Assembly (NCBI RefSeq): GCF_014203355.1
Contig: NZ_JACHIR010000001.1
Span: 1,490,038 to 1,554,037, forward strand
DNA: 64,000 bases
Source of the DNA: Kutzneria kofuensis
GTDB lineage: Bacteria > Actinomycetota > Actinomycetes > Mycobacteriales > Pseudonocardiaceae
Reading direction: 5' to 3'
A program made the translations under genes and the position numbers. The notes below the pieces were generated by a model that was not told where the DNA came from, did not search any database, and saw nothing but the letters and a program-made list of their open reading frames with translations. This document shows, in pieces, positions 41,515 through 50,944 of the stretch (position 1 is its first letter; every line of letters begins with the position of its first letter).

Positions 41515-43668
41515 CTACTTCAGGCCGGCGGCGTCCATGCCGCGCAACTCCTTCTTCAGGTCGGCGATCTCGTCCCGGATCCGGCCGGCCAGCTCGAACT
41601 GGAGGTCCCGCGCGGCGGCCATCATCTGGTCGGTCAGCTGCTGCACGAGGTCCGCCAGCTCGGCCCGGGGCATGGTCTTCACGTCCCGCTCGACCAGCAC
41701 GCCCGACGACACGGCCTTGCCGCCCTCGGTGCCGGTGGCCCGCTTGCCGCGGGAGGCGTTGCGGCCGGAGCCGCCGACCTTCACCTCTTCGCTGTCCTCG
41801 GCCTCGGCGTACACCTTGTCGAGGATGTCGGCGATCTTCTTGCGCAGCGGCTGCGGGTCGATGCCGTTCTCGGTGTTGTACGCGATCTGCTTGGCCCGCC
41901 TGCGGTTCGTCTCGTCGATGGCGTACTGCATCGAGTCGGTGATCTTGTCGGCGTACATGTGCACCTCGCCCGACACGTTACGGGCGGCGCGGCCGATGGT
42001 CTGGATCAGCGACGTCCCCGACCGCAGGAAGCCCTCCTTGTCGGCGTCGAGGATCGCGACCAGCGACACCTCGGGCAGGTCGAGGCCCTCCCGCAGCAGG
42101 TTGATGCCGACCAGCACGTCGTAGTCGCCCAGCCGCAGCTGCCGCAGCAGCTCGACCCGGCGCAGGGTGTCCACCTCGGAGTGCAGGTACCGCACCCGGA
42201 TGCCCAGCTCCAGCAGGTAGTCGGTGAGGTCCTCGGCCATCTTCTTGGTCAGCGTGGTGACCAGCACCCGCTCGTCCCGCTCGGCCCGCACCCGGATCTC
42301 GTGCACCAGGTCGTCGATCTGGCCCTCGGTCGGCTTGATCACCACCTGCGGGTCGACCAGGCCGGTCGGCCGGATCACCTGCTCGACGAACTCGCCGCCG
42401 GCCTGCCCCATCTCGTACGGGCCGGGCGTCGCCGAGAGGTACAGCGTCTGCCCGATCCGGTCCTGGAACTCCTCCCAGGTCAGCGGCCGGTTGTCCAGCG
42501 CGCTGGGCAGCCGGAAGCCGTGCTCGACCAGGTTCCGCTTGCGCGAGGCGTCGCCCTCGTACATGCCGCCGATCTGCGGCACGGTCACGTGCGACTCGTC
42601 GATGACCAGGAGGAAGTCCTCCGGGAAGTAGTCGATCAGCGTCGCCGGGGCGCTGCCGGCGCCGCGGCCGTCGATGTGCCGCGAGTAGTTCTCGATCCCG
42701 GAGCAGAAGCCGACCTGGCGCATCATCTCGATGTCGTACGTGGTGCGCATCCGCAGCCGCTGCGCCTCCAGCAGCTTGCCCTGCTTCTCCATCCTGGCCA
42801 GCGACTCGGCCAGTTCGGCCTCGATGCCGGCGATGGCCTTCTCCATCCGCTCCGGCCCTGCCACGTAGTGGGTCGCCGGGAAGATGCGCAGCTCGTCGAC
42901 CTCGCGCACCACCTCGCCGGTCAGCGGGTGCAGGTAGTAGAGCCGGTCGATCTCGTCCCCGAAGAACTCGACCCGCACGGCCAGCTCCTCGTACGCCGGG
43001 ATGATCTCCACGGTGTCGCCGCGCACCCGGAACGTGCCGCGGGCGAAGGCGATGTCGTTGCGGGTGTACTGCACGTCGACCAGGGCGCGCAGGAACAGGT
43101 CGCGCTCCACCTCGCCGCCGACCTTCAGCTGAACCGACCGGTCCAGGTAGGACTGCGGCGTGCCCAGGCCGTAGATGCACGACACCGAGGCGACCACGAT
43201 GGTGTCCCGCCGGGTCAGCAGGCTCATCGTCGCGGAGTGGCGCAGCCGCTCCACGTCCTCGTTGATCGAGGAGTCCTTCTCGATGTAGGTGTCCGTCTGC
43301 GGGATGTACGCCTCGGGCTGGTAGTAGTCGTAGTAGCTGACGAAGTACTCGACGGCGTTGTCCGGGAAGAAGCCCTTCAGCTCGTTGGCCAGCTGCGCGG
43401 CCAGCGTCTTGTTCGGCGCCATCACCAGCGTCGGCCGCTGCAGCTTCTCCACCAGCCACGCCGTCGTCGCGGACTTGCCGGTGCCGGTGGCGCCCAGCAG
43501 CACCACGTCCGGCTCGCCCCGCTTCAGCCGCTGTTCGAGCTCGGCGATGGCCTGCGGCTGGTCGCCCGACGGCTGGTAGTCGGCGACCACCTTGAACCGG
43601 CCGTCCGCGCGCGGGATGTCGCTGACGGGCCGGAACTGCGAGGACGCGAGCACAGGTGAATCTGCCAC
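41515..43668 (-). CDS. uvrB: Excinuclease ABC subunit B
   Basis: A 717-residue DNA-repair helicase-like subunit. Walker A is GATGTGKSA (59-67), the damage-probing hairpin region [23 protein letters not shown] is present, helicase motifs include VIDESHVT and [16 protein letters not shown], and the C-terminal UVR domain ([34 protein letters not shown]) binds UvrC. Together with UvrA it finds lesions and loads UvrC. GTG 43668 ([17 protein letters not shown]) is chosen: a TACCCT -10 lies seven bases upstream and the longer frame enters a palindrome. No LexA box was seen in the leader. Confidence 0.97.
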   Translation of the reverse strand: MADSPVLASSQFRPVSDIPRADGRFKVVADYQPSGDQPQAIAELEQRLKRGEPDVVLLGATGTGKSATTAWLVEKLQRPTLVMAPNKTLAAQLANELKGFFPDNAVEYFVSYYDYYQPEAYIPQTDTYIEKDSSINEDVERLRHSATMSLLTRRDTIVVASVSCIYGLGTPQSYLDRSVQLKVGGEVERDLFLRALVDVQYTRNDIAFARGTFRVRGDTVEIIPAYEELAVRVEFFGDEIDRLYYLHPLTGEVVREVDELRIFPATHYVAGPERMEKAIAGIEAELAESLARMEKQGKLLEAQRLRMRTTYDIEMMRQVGFCSGIENYSRHIDGRGAGSAPATLIDYFPEDFLLVIDESHVTVPQIGGMYEGDASRKRNLVEHGFRLPSALDNRPLTWEEFQDRIGQTLYLSATPGPYEMGQAGGEFVEQVIRPTGLVDPQVVIKPTEGQIDDLVHEIRVRAERDERVLVTTLTKKMAEDLTDYLLELGIRVRYLHSEVDTLRRVELLRQLRLGDYDVLVGINLLREGLDLPEVSLVAILDADKEGFLRSGTSLIQTIGRAARNVSGEVHMYADKITDSMQYAIDETNRRRAKQIAYNTENGIDPQPLRKKIADILDKVYAEAEDSEEVKVGGSGRNASRGKRATGTEGGKAVSSGVLVERDVKTMPRAELADLVQQLTDQMMAAARDLQFELAGRIRDEIADLKKELRGMDAAGLK

Positions 43669-43675
43669 GCCTCCC

Positions 43676-43681
43676 AGGGTA
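43676..43681 (-). promoter_or_regulatory. -10 box of uvrB (leaderless)
   Basis: TACCCT on the minus strand, seven bases from GTG 43668. The intervening GGGAGGC could alternatively be a ribosome site on a longer transcript. Confidence 0.45.
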
Positions 43682-43756
43682 GGACGACCCCCCGACACTT
43701 TTCCGGCGAAGGCCCCCGCCAACCCAGGAGATCGACCCCGCCGGACCAGTTGGAAA

Positions 43757-43873
43757 CGCGTGTCGCGCTCTCGGGTTAGCGAGTCCCGCTCTCGGGACAC
43801 CACCCACACGACGCACCACGCTCGCACTGTCCCGAGAGCGGGACTCGCTGCGGTCCCGAGAGCGCGACACGCG
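43757..43873. repeat. Large compound inverted repeat upstream of uvrB
   Basis: In the 351-base gap between uvrB and the next gene, arms at 43757-43798 and 43828-43873 are complementary over about 40 bases. Each arm is built of two related blocks (GTCGCGCTCTCGGG and GAGTCCCGCTCTCGGGAC), separated by TTAGC on one side and by GCTGCGGT on the other. The 29-base loop is C/A-rich. Such a stem could form a cruciform; it resembles REP-type repeats rather than a terminator, since both flanking genes point away from it. The rest of the gap (43874-44019) holds the promoter region of the lipoprotein gene and nothing else that I can name. Confidence 0.8.
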
Positions 43874-44019
43874 GGGTTCCCCCGAGGTTCATCGCCTGTA
43901 ATCCAGATCACATGGCGTCAACCTAATGGCCGCATGAACATCCTCCAAGTATCAGATCCACCACGGCAGGGCGATATTTGATCCACAATTCGCCGCGCCG
44001 CGAAGTCGGGGAGAACACC

Positions 44020-44670
44020 ATGCGTTCCACCATTGCTGTCGGAGTGGCCTGCGTCGCCGGCGCGTTCGCGCTGAGCGCCTGCGGCGGTGCCCAGATCTCC
44101 GCCACGGTCACGCCCATCACCAGCGGAAACGCCACCACGAGCGCGTCCACGCCGACCACACCGGCACAGTCGGTCGACACCGGAACCGACGCGCCGCAAA
44201 CGGGCAACAATGACCCACAGCCGGTCGTGGCCAGCAATCCGTCGAACTGCAAGTCGAGCGAGCTGAAACTGTCCTTCGGCCACGACTCCGACCACGCCAT
44301 GCAGAAGACGTACACCTCGCTGCAGTTCACGAATGTCGGCCAGCGCACCTGCACTCTGCAGGGTTTCCCCGGCGTCTCGTATGTCACGGGTGACAGCGGC
44401 CAGCAGGTCGGCCTGCCGGCCAACCGCAGTGGCAACCTCGGCCCGGCGGTCACGCTCCGTCCCGGCGGCAGCACCACCGCCGGCCTGGTCATGGTCAACC
44501 CGGACCCGTACCCGGCCGACCAGTGCAAGCGGGTCGACGTGCGCGGCCTGCGGGTCTACCCGCCGAACGAGACCGCCGCGATGTTCCTGCCGACGGCGGG
44601 CGAGAGCTGCTCCGGCAACGTCGGCCCGCTGCTCACCGTGAGCAGCGTCGGAAAGTCGGCCACCAGCTGA
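44020..44670 (+). CDS. DUF4232 lipoprotein
   Basis: A 216-residue exported protein. The lipobox ALSACGG follows a short signal. A low-complexity Ser/Thr/Pro linker (about 30-70) leads to a DUF4232 beta-sandwich (NCKSSELKLSFGHD ... LQFTNVGQRTCTLQGFPGVSYVTGD ... VRGLRVYPPNETAAMFLP) with four cysteines that probably form two disulfides. Proteins of this type are common at the actinobacterial cell surface and of unknown function. ATG 44020 is chosen because the signal begins there; GGGGAGAA lies just upstream. Confidence 0.85.
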   Translation: MRSTIAVGVACVAGAFALSACGGAQISATVTPITSGNATTSASTPTTPAQSVDTGTDAPQTGNNDPQPVVASNPSNCKSSELKLSFGHDSDHAMQKTYTSLQFTNVGQRTCTLQGFPGVSYVTGDSGQQVGLPANRSGNLGPAVTLRPGGSTTAGLVMVNPDPYPADQCKRVDVRGLRVYPPNETAAMFLPTAGESCSGNVGPLLTVSSVGKSATS

Positions 44671-44754
44671 CCGAACGCCACCGTCCGGCAGCGGTCGGAA
44701 TATGACCCTGCCGGAGGATGGCAGCGACGGCCCCGCAGGTCAGACGATGTCCAC

Positions 44755-45306
44755 ATGACCGTCCAGCTGCCCATCCAGGTCCGGGGCGACGCCCACGTCC
44801 ATCCGCCGAAGGTCGAGCTGTTCGATCTGGCCGCGATGACCAACACGGACCCCAAGCGTCAGGTGCGCGCGGTCGACGAGTACCGGCTCGCCGAGCACGG
44901 CCTGTACATGTCGCGGGCCGTGGTCGGGCACCCGAAGCTGAAGCACTTCGAGTCGTGGCTGCTGCCGTCGCACGGGCTACGCGTCACCAAACAGAGCTGG
45001 TGGCCCGGGCACGAGCGGGACTTCGACTTCTACGTCGACGTGGTCCGCGTGCAGCCCGGCGAGCAGGTGTGGCGGACCGTGGACCTCTATCTGGACCTGC
45101 TGGTGCGTACCGGCCGCGAGGTGGAGGTGCTGGACACCGACGAGCTGATGGCCGCGGTGCGACTGGGAGTGCTCGGCGCGCAGGACGCGCAGGCGGCCCT
45201 GGAGGACACCTACCGGGCGGTGGCCGGGATCGCTGCGCACGGTTACGACATCCAGCGGTGGCTGGCCGCCGAGGGCGTCGAACTCACCTGGGCCAATAGC
45301 CGATGA
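44755..45306 (+). CDS. DUF402-family protein, paralogue 1
   Basis: A 183-residue protein. ESWLLPSHGLRVTKQSWWPGHERDFDFYVDVVRVQPGEQVWRTVDLYLDLLVRTGREVEVLDTDELMAAV is the DUF402 (FomD/Ntdp-like) beta-barrel pattern, including the D-x-D pair near DFDFYVD. Relatives hydrolyse nucleoside di- or triphosphates or act in antibiotic pathways, but this copy has no clear catalytic assignment. The C-terminal helices (AQAALEDTYRAVAGIAAHGYDIQRWLAAEGV) are shared with the next gene. Its stop overlaps ATG 45303 of the longer downstream frame. Confidence 0.7.
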   Translation: MTVQLPIQVRGDAHVHPPKVELFDLAAMTNTDPKRQVRAVDEYRLAEHGLYMSRAVVGHPKLKHFESWLLPSHGLRVTKQSWWPGHERDFDFYVDVVRVQPGEQVWRTVDLYLDLLVRTGREVEVLDTDELMAAVRLGVLGAQDAQAALEDTYRAVAGIAAHGYDIQRWLAAEGVELTWANSR

Positions 45307-45429
45307 CGGGAATCACGGTCAAGAGCCGTTCGACTGATGGAGACGCTCGCAACCCATTCGGTATCCAAACGGCCACAATGCGTGATGTAACGAATCGACC
45401 CGGACGGTCACCGGACGAACACCTACGGC

Positions 45430-45435
45430 TACCCT
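45430..45435 (+). promoter_or_regulatory. -10 box of the second DUF402 gene
   Basis: TACCCT ends eight bases before GTG 45444. The 45310-45410 stretch upstream is less GC-rich than its neighbours, as expected for a promoter. Confidence 0.45.
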
Positions 45436-45443
45436 CGGGTCGC

Positions 45444-45962
45444 GTGGGAACGGTCATCACTCCGCAGCTGGTCGACACCGTCGACACCTTCACCGGGGTC
45501 CGCACCTATTCGTCCGGTGGCACCCGACACCTGACGACGTGCGTGGTGGAACGGTGGGGGCTCCGGATGGAATGCCCAACGCCGGAGGATCCGTTCATCG
45601 ACTGCGAGGTCACCTGGCTGCTGCCCGACCTGGGGCTGCGCCTGACCCACCAGCGCCCGCGCTCCCGGCACGGCCGGCCGACGCCGAGCACGCTGACCGC
45701 GGTTCGGGTGCAGCGCGACACGCGGTCCTGGCGGACCACGGACCTGCTGCTGGGCCTGGCCGTTCCCGGCGGCACCACCGCCCGAATCGTGCGCTCCGAG
45801 GAGTTCGCCGCCGCCGTCGCCGGCCGCGTGCTGCGTCCCGGCGACGCCGACCTGGCGCTGCGCACCGTGCACCGCACGCTCGAGGAGATCAGCCACTTCC
45901 GCCACGACCTCAACGCGTGGCTGAACCACCTGGACATCTTCGACGTCTGGCCGCCCCTGTAA
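45444..45962 (+). CDS. DUF402-family protein, paralogue 2
   Basis: A 172-residue protein aligning along its length with the gene before it: CEVTWLLPDLGLRLTHQRPRSRHG, WRTTDLLLGLAVPGGTTARIVRSEEFAAAV and DLALRTVHRTLEEISHFRHDLNAWLNHLDI. The D-x-D residues of DUF402 are lost here. The frame is open from ATG 45303, overlapping the preceding stop, which would add 47 residues. Those residues have no counterpart in the paralogue, and the DNA there looks like a promoter, so GTG 45444 is preferred. Confidence 0.65.
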   Translation: MGTVITPQLVDTVDTFTGVRTYSSGGTRHLTTCVVERWGLRMECPTPEDPFIDCEVTWLLPDLGLRLTHQRPRSRHGRPTPSTLTAVRVQRDTRSWRTTDLLLGLAVPGGTTARIVRSEEFAAAVAGRVLRPGDADLALRTVHRTLEEISHFRHDLNAWLNHLDIFDVWPPL

Positions 45963-46060
45963 GGACTTCCTCGCCCGGTAGCGCGTCCCGGGCGAAGTCG
46001 CAGTGGTCGTTCCCCGCCCGGCCACGCTTGCGGCTCCGTTAGGCGGGGACCAACTTCGGT

Positions 46061-46086
46061 GTGTCGCCGGGGGAATCCGGCGACAC
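46061..46086. terminator. Hairpin after coaE
   Basis: GTGTCGCCGG pairs perfectly with CCGGCGACAC around the loop GGGAAT, 18 bases beyond the coaE stop on the minus strand. The 140 bases between the DUF402 gene and coaE also hold weaker G/C-rich pairings (GTTCCCCGCC with GGCGGGGAC). Confidence 0.65.
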
Positions 46087-46103
46087 CGGCGGCTCCTGGT
46101 GGA

Positions 46104-47300
46104 TCAGGCGGCGGGGTCCGGCGTCCAGCCTTCCCGCTCCGCCCAGGCCTCGGCCCGGGCGTCGGCCTGCGCGAACCAGGGCTCCTTGGCGTCGGCGTAG
46201 GTCGGGATGTCGGCGAAACGCGATGCCGTCTCACGTTTCACGGCTTCGTACTCGGCGCGAGCCTCGTCGTCGGCACGCAGCCAGGCCGGGAACAGCAGGG
46301 CGTAGCGCCGGCCGGGCGAGCCGGCGGCGCGGATGTGCAGATTGGCCCAGCGGCCCGGGTCCGCGCTGACGTGCATGCGCTTGCGCCAGTGCTCCGGGTC
46401 CGGGTCCGTCGCCTTGGGAGTGTCCCGGGTGAACTCCGGCCGCACCGGGAATCCCGCTCCGGTAAGGGTTTCCGCCAGCGCGTCGGCGTCGTCGAGGCTG
46501 GCGACCGTCATCTGCAGATCGATGACGTCCTTGGCGGCCAGGCCCGGCACGGCGGTCGAGCCCACGTGGTCGACGCGCAGCGCCTTGTCGCCTGCGGCCA
46601 GTTTGAGGCGGGCGATCAGGCGGCGGGCCTGGCGGGGCCACTCCGGGTCGTAGTCCACGATCTTCGGGCCGCCGCGCTCCGGGTACGTGCCCTCGCGGAC
46701 GTGCCGCTCGAACGGCAGCAGCCGGTTGTGCCACAGCTCGTCCACCGCCGCCCGGATGTCCTCCTCGGCGCCGCTGTTGTCCAGCCACACGTCCGCCGCC
46801 TCGCGGCGCTGCTCCTCCGACGCCTGCGCGGCGATTCGCGCCCGTACGTCCTTTTCGTCCATGCCCCGGCTGGTGGTCAGCCGGTGCACCCGCAGCTCCA
46901 CGTCCGCGTCGACCACCACGACCAGGTGAAACGCCGGCGCCATGCCGTTCTCCACCAGCAGCGGGATGTCCTGCACCACGATGCCGTCAGCTGGGGCTTT
47001 GCCCGTCAGCTCCACCGCCCGGTCCCGCACCCGCGGGTGCACGATCGAGTTGAGTCGGGCCCGGTTCTCCTCGTTGCCGAACACCTTCGCGGCCAGCGCC
47101 GGCCGGTTCAGGCTGCCGTCCTCGGCCAGGACGTCGTCCCCGAAGGCCGCGACGATCTCCCGCAGGCCGTCCGTGCCCGGCTCCACCACCTCCCGGGCGA
47201 TCCGGTCCGAGTCGACCACCGTCGCCCCGAGCTCGGCCAGCCGCCTGGCCACGGTCGACTTCCCCGCCCCGATCCCACCCGTCAACCCCACCTGCAACAT
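46104..47300 (-). CDS. coaE: Dephospho-CoA kinase fused to a GrpB/UPF0157 domain
   Basis: A 398-residue two-domain protein. Residues 1-200 are dephospho-CoA kinase: P-loop GGIGAGKS (8-15), [24 protein letters not shown] and [10 protein letters not shown], which adds the 3' phosphate in the last step of CoA synthesis. Residues 225-395 are a GrpB/UPF0157 nucleotidyltransferase-like domain ([43 protein letters not shown]). The same fusion occurs in Mycobacterium (Rv1631), where the second domain helps folding of the kinase. The start ATG 47300 has CACAAT six bases upstream and no Shine-Dalgarno. Confidence 0.95.
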   Translation of the reverse strand: MLQVGLTGGIGAGKSTVARRLAELGATVVDSDRIAREVVEPGTDGLREIVAAFGDDVLAEDGSLNRPALAAKVFGNEENRARLNSIVHPRVRDRAVELTGKAPADGIVVQDIPLLVENGMAPAFHLVVVVDADVELRVHRLTTSRGMDEKDVRARIAAQASEEQRREAADVWLDNSGAEEDIRAAVDELWHNRLLPFERHVREGTYPERGGPKIVDYDPEWPRQARRLIARLKLAAGDKALRVDHVGSTAVPGLAAKDVIDLQMTVASLDDADALAETLTGAGFPVRPEFTRDTPKATDPDPEHWRKRMHVSADPGRWANLHIRAAGSPGRRYALLFPAWLRADDEARAEYEAVKRETASRFADIPTYADAKEPWFAQADARAEAWAEREGWTPDPAA

Positions 47301-47306
47301 GCGCCG

Positions 47307-47312
47307 ATTGTG
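47307..47312 (-). promoter_or_regulatory. -10 box of coaE (leaderless)
   Basis: CACAAT on the minus strand, six bases before ATG 47300. Confidence 0.4.
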
Positions 47313-47330
47313 GCAGCTCGCATCGGGGGT

Positions 47331-47378
47331 CCGGGGGCTTGCCCCCCGGCGTGGGGGTGTGGGGGCTCGGCCCCCACA
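47331..47378. repeat. Two short G-tract hairpins
   Basis: CCGGGGGC-TT-GCCCCCCGG (47331-47349) and TGTGGGGG-CTCGG-CCCCCACA (47358-47378) stand next to each other between rpsA and coaE. Runs of five or six G could also form a quadruplex on the plus strand. They lie between the rpsA terminator and the coaE promoter. Confidence 0.55.
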
Positions 47379-47383
47379 AGACA

Positions 47384-47433
47384 CGACTGAGGGACCTGGC
47401 TCGCGCTTTCCGCGAGCACAGGCCCCTCAGTCG
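47384..47433. terminator. Terminator of rpsA
   Basis: A 50-base hairpin: CGACTGAGGG-CCTG and CTCGCG on one arm pair with CGCGAG-CAGG-CCCTCAGTCG, two single mismatches, loop CTTTC. It stands 20 bases after the rpsA stop. Confidence 0.75.
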
Positions 47434-47453
47434 CTCAGCTGACTACCGGCTAC

Positions 47454-48923
47454 TCACTGACCGCCGGAGAGCTTCTCGCGCAGGGCGGCGAGCTGCTCGT
47501 CGCTGGCGAGGGTGCCGCCGCTCTGAGCAGGAGCCTCGGTGCTGCCGGAGGAGTAGTTGGTCTCCCCCTGCGCCTCGGCGTCGGCCTCGGCGGCCTTGGC
47601 GATCTGCTTCATGTGGGCCTCGTAGCGCTGGTGGGCCTCGGCGTACTGCCGCTCCCACTCCTCGCGCTGCTTGTCGAAGCCTTCCTGCCAGTCCTGGGTC
47701 TCCGGGTCGAAGCCCTCGGGGTAGATGTAGTTGCCCTCGGCGTCGTACTCGGCGGCCATGCCGTACTGGGTCGGGTCGAACTCGGTCTCCGTGGTGAAGC
47801 CCTCGTTCGCCTGCTTCAGCGACAGCGAGATCCGGCGACGGTCCAGGTCGATGTCGATGACCTTGACCATGACGTCGTCGTTGACCTGGACGACCTGCTC
47901 CGGGATCTCCACGTGGCGCTCGGCCAGCTCGGAGATGTGGACCAGGCCCTCGATGCCCTCGTCGACCCGGACGAACGCGCCGAACGGAACCAGCTTGGTG
48001 ACCTTGCCCGGCACGATCTGGCCGATCGCGTGGGTCCGGGCGAACTGGCGCCACGGGTCTTCCTGGGTGGCCTTCAGCGACAGGGACACGCGCTCGCGCT
48101 CCATGTCGACGTCCAGCACCTCGACGGTGACCTCCTGGCCGACCTCGACGACCTCGGACGGGTGGTCGATGTGCTTCCAGGACAGCTCGGACACGTGCAC
48201 GAGGCCGTCCACGCCGCCCAGGTCGACGAACGCGCCGAAGTTGACGATCGAGGAGACGACGCCCTTGCGGACCTGGCCCTTCTGCAGCTGGTTGAGGAAC
48301 TCGCTGCGGACCTCGGACTGGGTCTGCTCCAGCCAGGCACGGCGGGACAGGACCACGTTGTTGCGGTTCTTGTCCAGCTCGATGATCTTGGCCTCGAGCT
48401 CGCGGCCGACGTACGGCAGCAGGTCGCGGACCCGGCGCATCTCGACGAGGGACGCGGGCAGGAAGCCGCGCAGGCCGATGTCGAGGATCAGACCGCCCTT
48501 GACCACCTCGATGACCGTGCCCTTGACCGGCTCGTCCTTCTCCTTGAGGGCCTCGATGGTGCCCCAGGCGCGCTCGTACTGGGCGCGCTTCTTGGAGAGG
48601 ATCAGGCGACCTTCCTTGTCCTCCTTCTGCAGGACAAGGGCCTCGACCTCGTCGCCGACGCTGACGACCTCGTTCGGGTCGACGTCGTGCTTGATCGACA
48701 GTTCGCGCGAGGGGATGACGCCCTCGGTCTTGTAGCCGATGTCGAGCAGGACCTCGTCCCGGTCGACCTTGACGATGGTGCCCTCGACGATGTCGCCGTC
48801 GTTGAAGTACTTGATCGTCTTGTCGATAGCGGCGAGGAAGTCCTCCTCGGTGCCGATATCGTTGACGGCGATCTGCTGCTTCGGGGTCGTCGAAGCCGGG
48901 ACAATGGTGGTGTCGGTGGACAT
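47454..48923 (-). CDS. rpsA: 30S ribosomal protein S1
   Basis: A 489-residue protein with four S1 RNA-binding domains (about 35-105, 122-190, 208-280, 294-365): GDIVEGTIVKVDRDEVLLDIGYKTEGVIP, VKGTVIEVVKGGLILDIG-LRGFLPASL, RKGVVSSIVNFGAFVDLGGVDGLVHVSELS and VPGKVTKLVPFGAFVRVDEGIEGLVHISEL. This is the usual actinobacterial four-domain form, with an acidic/glutamine-rich C-terminal tail. It binds mRNA on the 30S subunit. The start MSTDTTIVPAS at ATG 48923 is preceded by a leader of over 100 bases. A TACGAT/TTTGCC pair (about 49062 on the minus strand) is a promoter candidate, and a TTGACA nearer the gene lacks a good -10. Confidence 0.97.
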   Translation of the reverse strand: MSTDTTIVPASTTPKQQIAVNDIGTEEDFLAAIDKTIKYFNDGDIVEGTIVKVDRDEVLLDIGYKTEGVIPSRELSIKHDVDPNEVVSVGDEVEALVLQKEDKEGRLILSKKRAQYERAWGTIEALKEKDEPVKGTVIEVVKGGLILDIGLRGFLPASLVEMRRVRDLLPYVGRELEAKIIELDKNRNNVVLSRRAWLEQTQSEVRSEFLNQLQKGQVRKGVVSSIVNFGAFVDLGGVDGLVHVSELSWKHIDHPSEVVEVGQEVTVEVLDVDMERERVSLSLKATQEDPWRQFARTHAIGQIVPGKVTKLVPFGAFVRVDEGIEGLVHISELAERHVEIPEQVVQVNDDVMVKVIDIDLDRRRISLSLKQANEGFTTETEFDPTQYGMAAEYDAEGNYIYPEGFDPETQDWQEGFDKQREEWERQYAEAHQRYEAHMKQIAKAAEADAEAQGETNYSSGSTEAPAQSGGTLASDEQLAALREKLSGGQ

Positions 48924-49113
48924 TAGGTGGGTTGCTCCGGTACGGATTGGGTTAAGGGCCTGAAGTTGTCGTGCTGCGTGCGCCACCGAAACTCCAGGCC
49001 GTTGTCAAGAAGCACTGAGTCCAAAGTTCTGGGCAGCGCAGAACCTACTACGCGGCCCATATCGTACGCGCGCCCGTGACGGCCGGGCAAACCCGGTCCC
49101 CAGAAGGAGCAGT

Positions 49114-49953
49114 GTGAGCACGCAAGAACGCTACGCAGGCGCCGAGGACGTGCTCGGCACGGCGGGCGCGGCCAAGCGCGAGGTGGGCGGCGCGGAGTCC
49201 CGCAGCGCGAGTATTGCCTGGTGGGACGCTGACGCGGACGACTACCAGGCCGAGCACGGGGCCTTCCTCGGCGACGCCGACTTCGTCTGGTGCCCGGAGG
49301 GCGTCCGCGAGGCGGACGCCGGCTATCTCGGGGACGTGACCGGCCGCTCGGTGCTGGAGGTCGGCTGCGGCGCGGCCTCCTGCGGCCGCTGGCTGGCCGC
49401 CCAAGGCGCCAACGCGGTCAGCTTCGACATCTCGGCCGGCATGCTGCGCCACGCCGTGGCCGGCAACGAGGCCACGGGCCTGCATCCGGCGCTGGTGCGA
49501 GCCAGCGCCGACCAGCTGCCCTTCGCCGACGAGAGCTTCGACGCCGCCTGCTCGGCGTTCGGCGGCGTGCCCTTCGTGGCCGACGCCGGCGCGGTGTTCC
49601 GGGAGGTGGCCCGGGTGCTGCGGCCGGGCGGCCCGTGGGTGTTCTCGGTGACGCACCCGATGCGCTGGATCTTCCCGGACGACCCTGGCCCGATGGGCCT
49701 GACCGTCGTGCAGTCCTACTTCGACCGCACTCCCTATCTGGAGGTGGACGGGGACGGCAACGCCACGTACGTGGAGCATCACCGCACCCTCGGTGACTAC
49801 GTGCGCCAGCTCGCCGGCGCCGGCCTGCTGCTGGAGGACCTGGTCGAGCCGGAGTGGCCGGCCGGGCACGACCGCGAGTGGGGCCAGTGGAGCCCGCTGC
49901 GCGGCCGGCTGTTCCCGGGCACGGCGATCTTCCGCTGCCGACGGCCGGCATGA
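49114..49953 (+). CDS. Class I SAM-dependent methyltransferase
   Basis: A 279-residue enzyme: motif I VLEVGCGAASCGRWLAAQG (about 72-90), FDISAGMLRHA, SADQLPFADESFDAACSAFGGVPF and VARVLRPGGPWVFSVTHPMRW, followed by DYVRQLAGAGLLLEDLVEPEWP. It matches the Methyltransf_11 group common beside rpsA/polA in actinobacteria; the substrate is unknown. AGAAGGAG lies ten bases before GTG 49114. The stop overlaps the next gene's start (ATGA at 49950-49953). Confidence 0.9.
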   Translation: MSTQERYAGAEDVLGTAGAAKREVGGAESRSASIAWWDADADDYQAEHGAFLGDADFVWCPEGVREADAGYLGDVTGRSVLEVGCGAASCGRWLAAQGANAVSFDISAGMLRHAVAGNEATGLHPALVRASADQLPFADESFDAACSAFGGVPFVADAGAVFREVARVLRPGGPWVFSVTHPMRWIFPDDPGPMGLTVVQSYFDRTPYLEVDGDGNATYVEHHRTLGDYVRQLAGAGLLLEDLVEPEWPAGHDREWGQWSPLRGRLFPGTAIFRCRRPA

Positions 49954-50876
49954 CGGTCACGGACACCTTGCTGGCCGCGCAGGAGGAGCACTTCGCGCGG
50001 TTGGACCGGGTGCTGCCGCCCGCGCCGGCGCCGGAACCGGGCGAAGTGATCAACGCCGCACTGCCGGACGGCACGCGGGTCGCGGCGGTGGTCGCGCGCC
50101 AGACGGTCAGTCCGGGCATGCCGTCGTGGTTGTGGTCGGCCGCCGACACGTACGAACTGCAGCCGCTGGTCGGCACCACCGGCGCGGCCGGCATGGACGC
50201 GGTGCTGCGAGCCTTCCGACACTGGCTGGACCGGGTCGGCGACCGCGGTGTCGACACGGCGGCGACGGTGGTCTGGCCGAGCCGGGACGTCGACTGCACC
50301 CGCGTCTTCCTCGATCACGGCCTGCAGCCGCTGACGGTCACGGCGGTGCGGCGGCCGACCACGGTCCGGCCGCCCGCGCTGACCGTGAACGTTCGCCCGG
50401 CGCTGGCGTCGGACGAGGACGCCGTCGTGGAACTGGCCATGGCGGAGGTCCGGTTCTCGGCCAAGGTCGGCGCGGCGATCGTGCGCCCCGAGGCGGAGCA
50501 GATGCGCCGGGCGTCGGTCGCCGGCCGGCTGGGCATGAACGACGACGTGTGGGTGGCCGAGCGGGACGGAGTCGTGGTGGGCCTCGCCGAGACGGGGATC
50601 ATCGCCAACACGCCCGTCACGAAGACCAGCCGGCAGCTGCCGATCGGCCTGTGGGGATATGTGAACTGTCTTTCGGTGCTTCCGGGGGCAAGGGGCGCCG
50701 GAATCGGCCAGCAGCTGATGGCGGTCGTGCACAATCACTTCGCCGGCCATCGGACCGTCGGCTACTTCCTGCACTACAACCCGCCGAACCCGCTGTCGTC
50801 GGTGTTCTGGCCCCGGCAGGGCTACCGGCCGCTGTGGACCCAGTGGGAGGTGCGCCCGGCGGGCGCGCTTCGATGA
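49950..50876 (+). CDS. GNAT-family N-acetyltransferase
   Basis: A 308-residue protein. The GNAT core is the C-terminal half: LTVNVRPALASDEDAVVELAMAEVRFS, VWVAERDGVVVGLAETG, and the acetyl-CoA loop VLPGARGAGIGQQLMAVVHNHF followed by PLSSVFWPRQGYRPLWTQWE. The first 140 residues form a partner domain without clear assignment. It is translationally coupled to the methyltransferase, so the two may modify the same molecule. Confidence 0.85.
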   Translation: MTVTDTLLAAQEEHFARLDRVLPPAPAPEPGEVINAALPDGTRVAAVVARQTVSPGMPSWLWSAADTYELQPLVGTTGAAGMDAVLRAFRHWLDRVGDRGVDTAATVVWPSRDVDCTRVFLDHGLQPLTVTAVRRPTTVRPPALTVNVRPALASDEDAVVELAMAEVRFSAKVGAAIVRPEAEQMRRASVAGRLGMNDDVWVAERDGVVVGLAETGIIANTPVTKTSRQLPIGLWGYVNCLSVLPGARGAGIGQQLMAVVHNHFAGHRTVGYFLHYNPPNPLSSVFWPRQGYRPLWTQWEVRPAGALR

Positions 50877-50944
50877 CCTGCGGGACGCTGGGGTCGAGAT
50901 CACGTCGTCCCGGCTTGCGACGCGGCACCGGGGTACCCCACTAT

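Noticed and set aside
43669-43756. LexA (SOS) box upstream of uvrB
   Set aside because: No GAAC-N4-GTTC-type sequence was found between uvrB and the inverted repeat.
41515-43911. uvrB start at 43911 (798 codons)
   Set aside because: The first 81 codons read through the compound inverted repeat and have no UvrB homology; GTG 43668 matches the family start.
47613-48926. 437-codon plus-strand frame opposite rpsA
   Set aside because: Leu/Val/Asp-rich mirror of the acidic S1 protein; a well-known artefact for rpsA.
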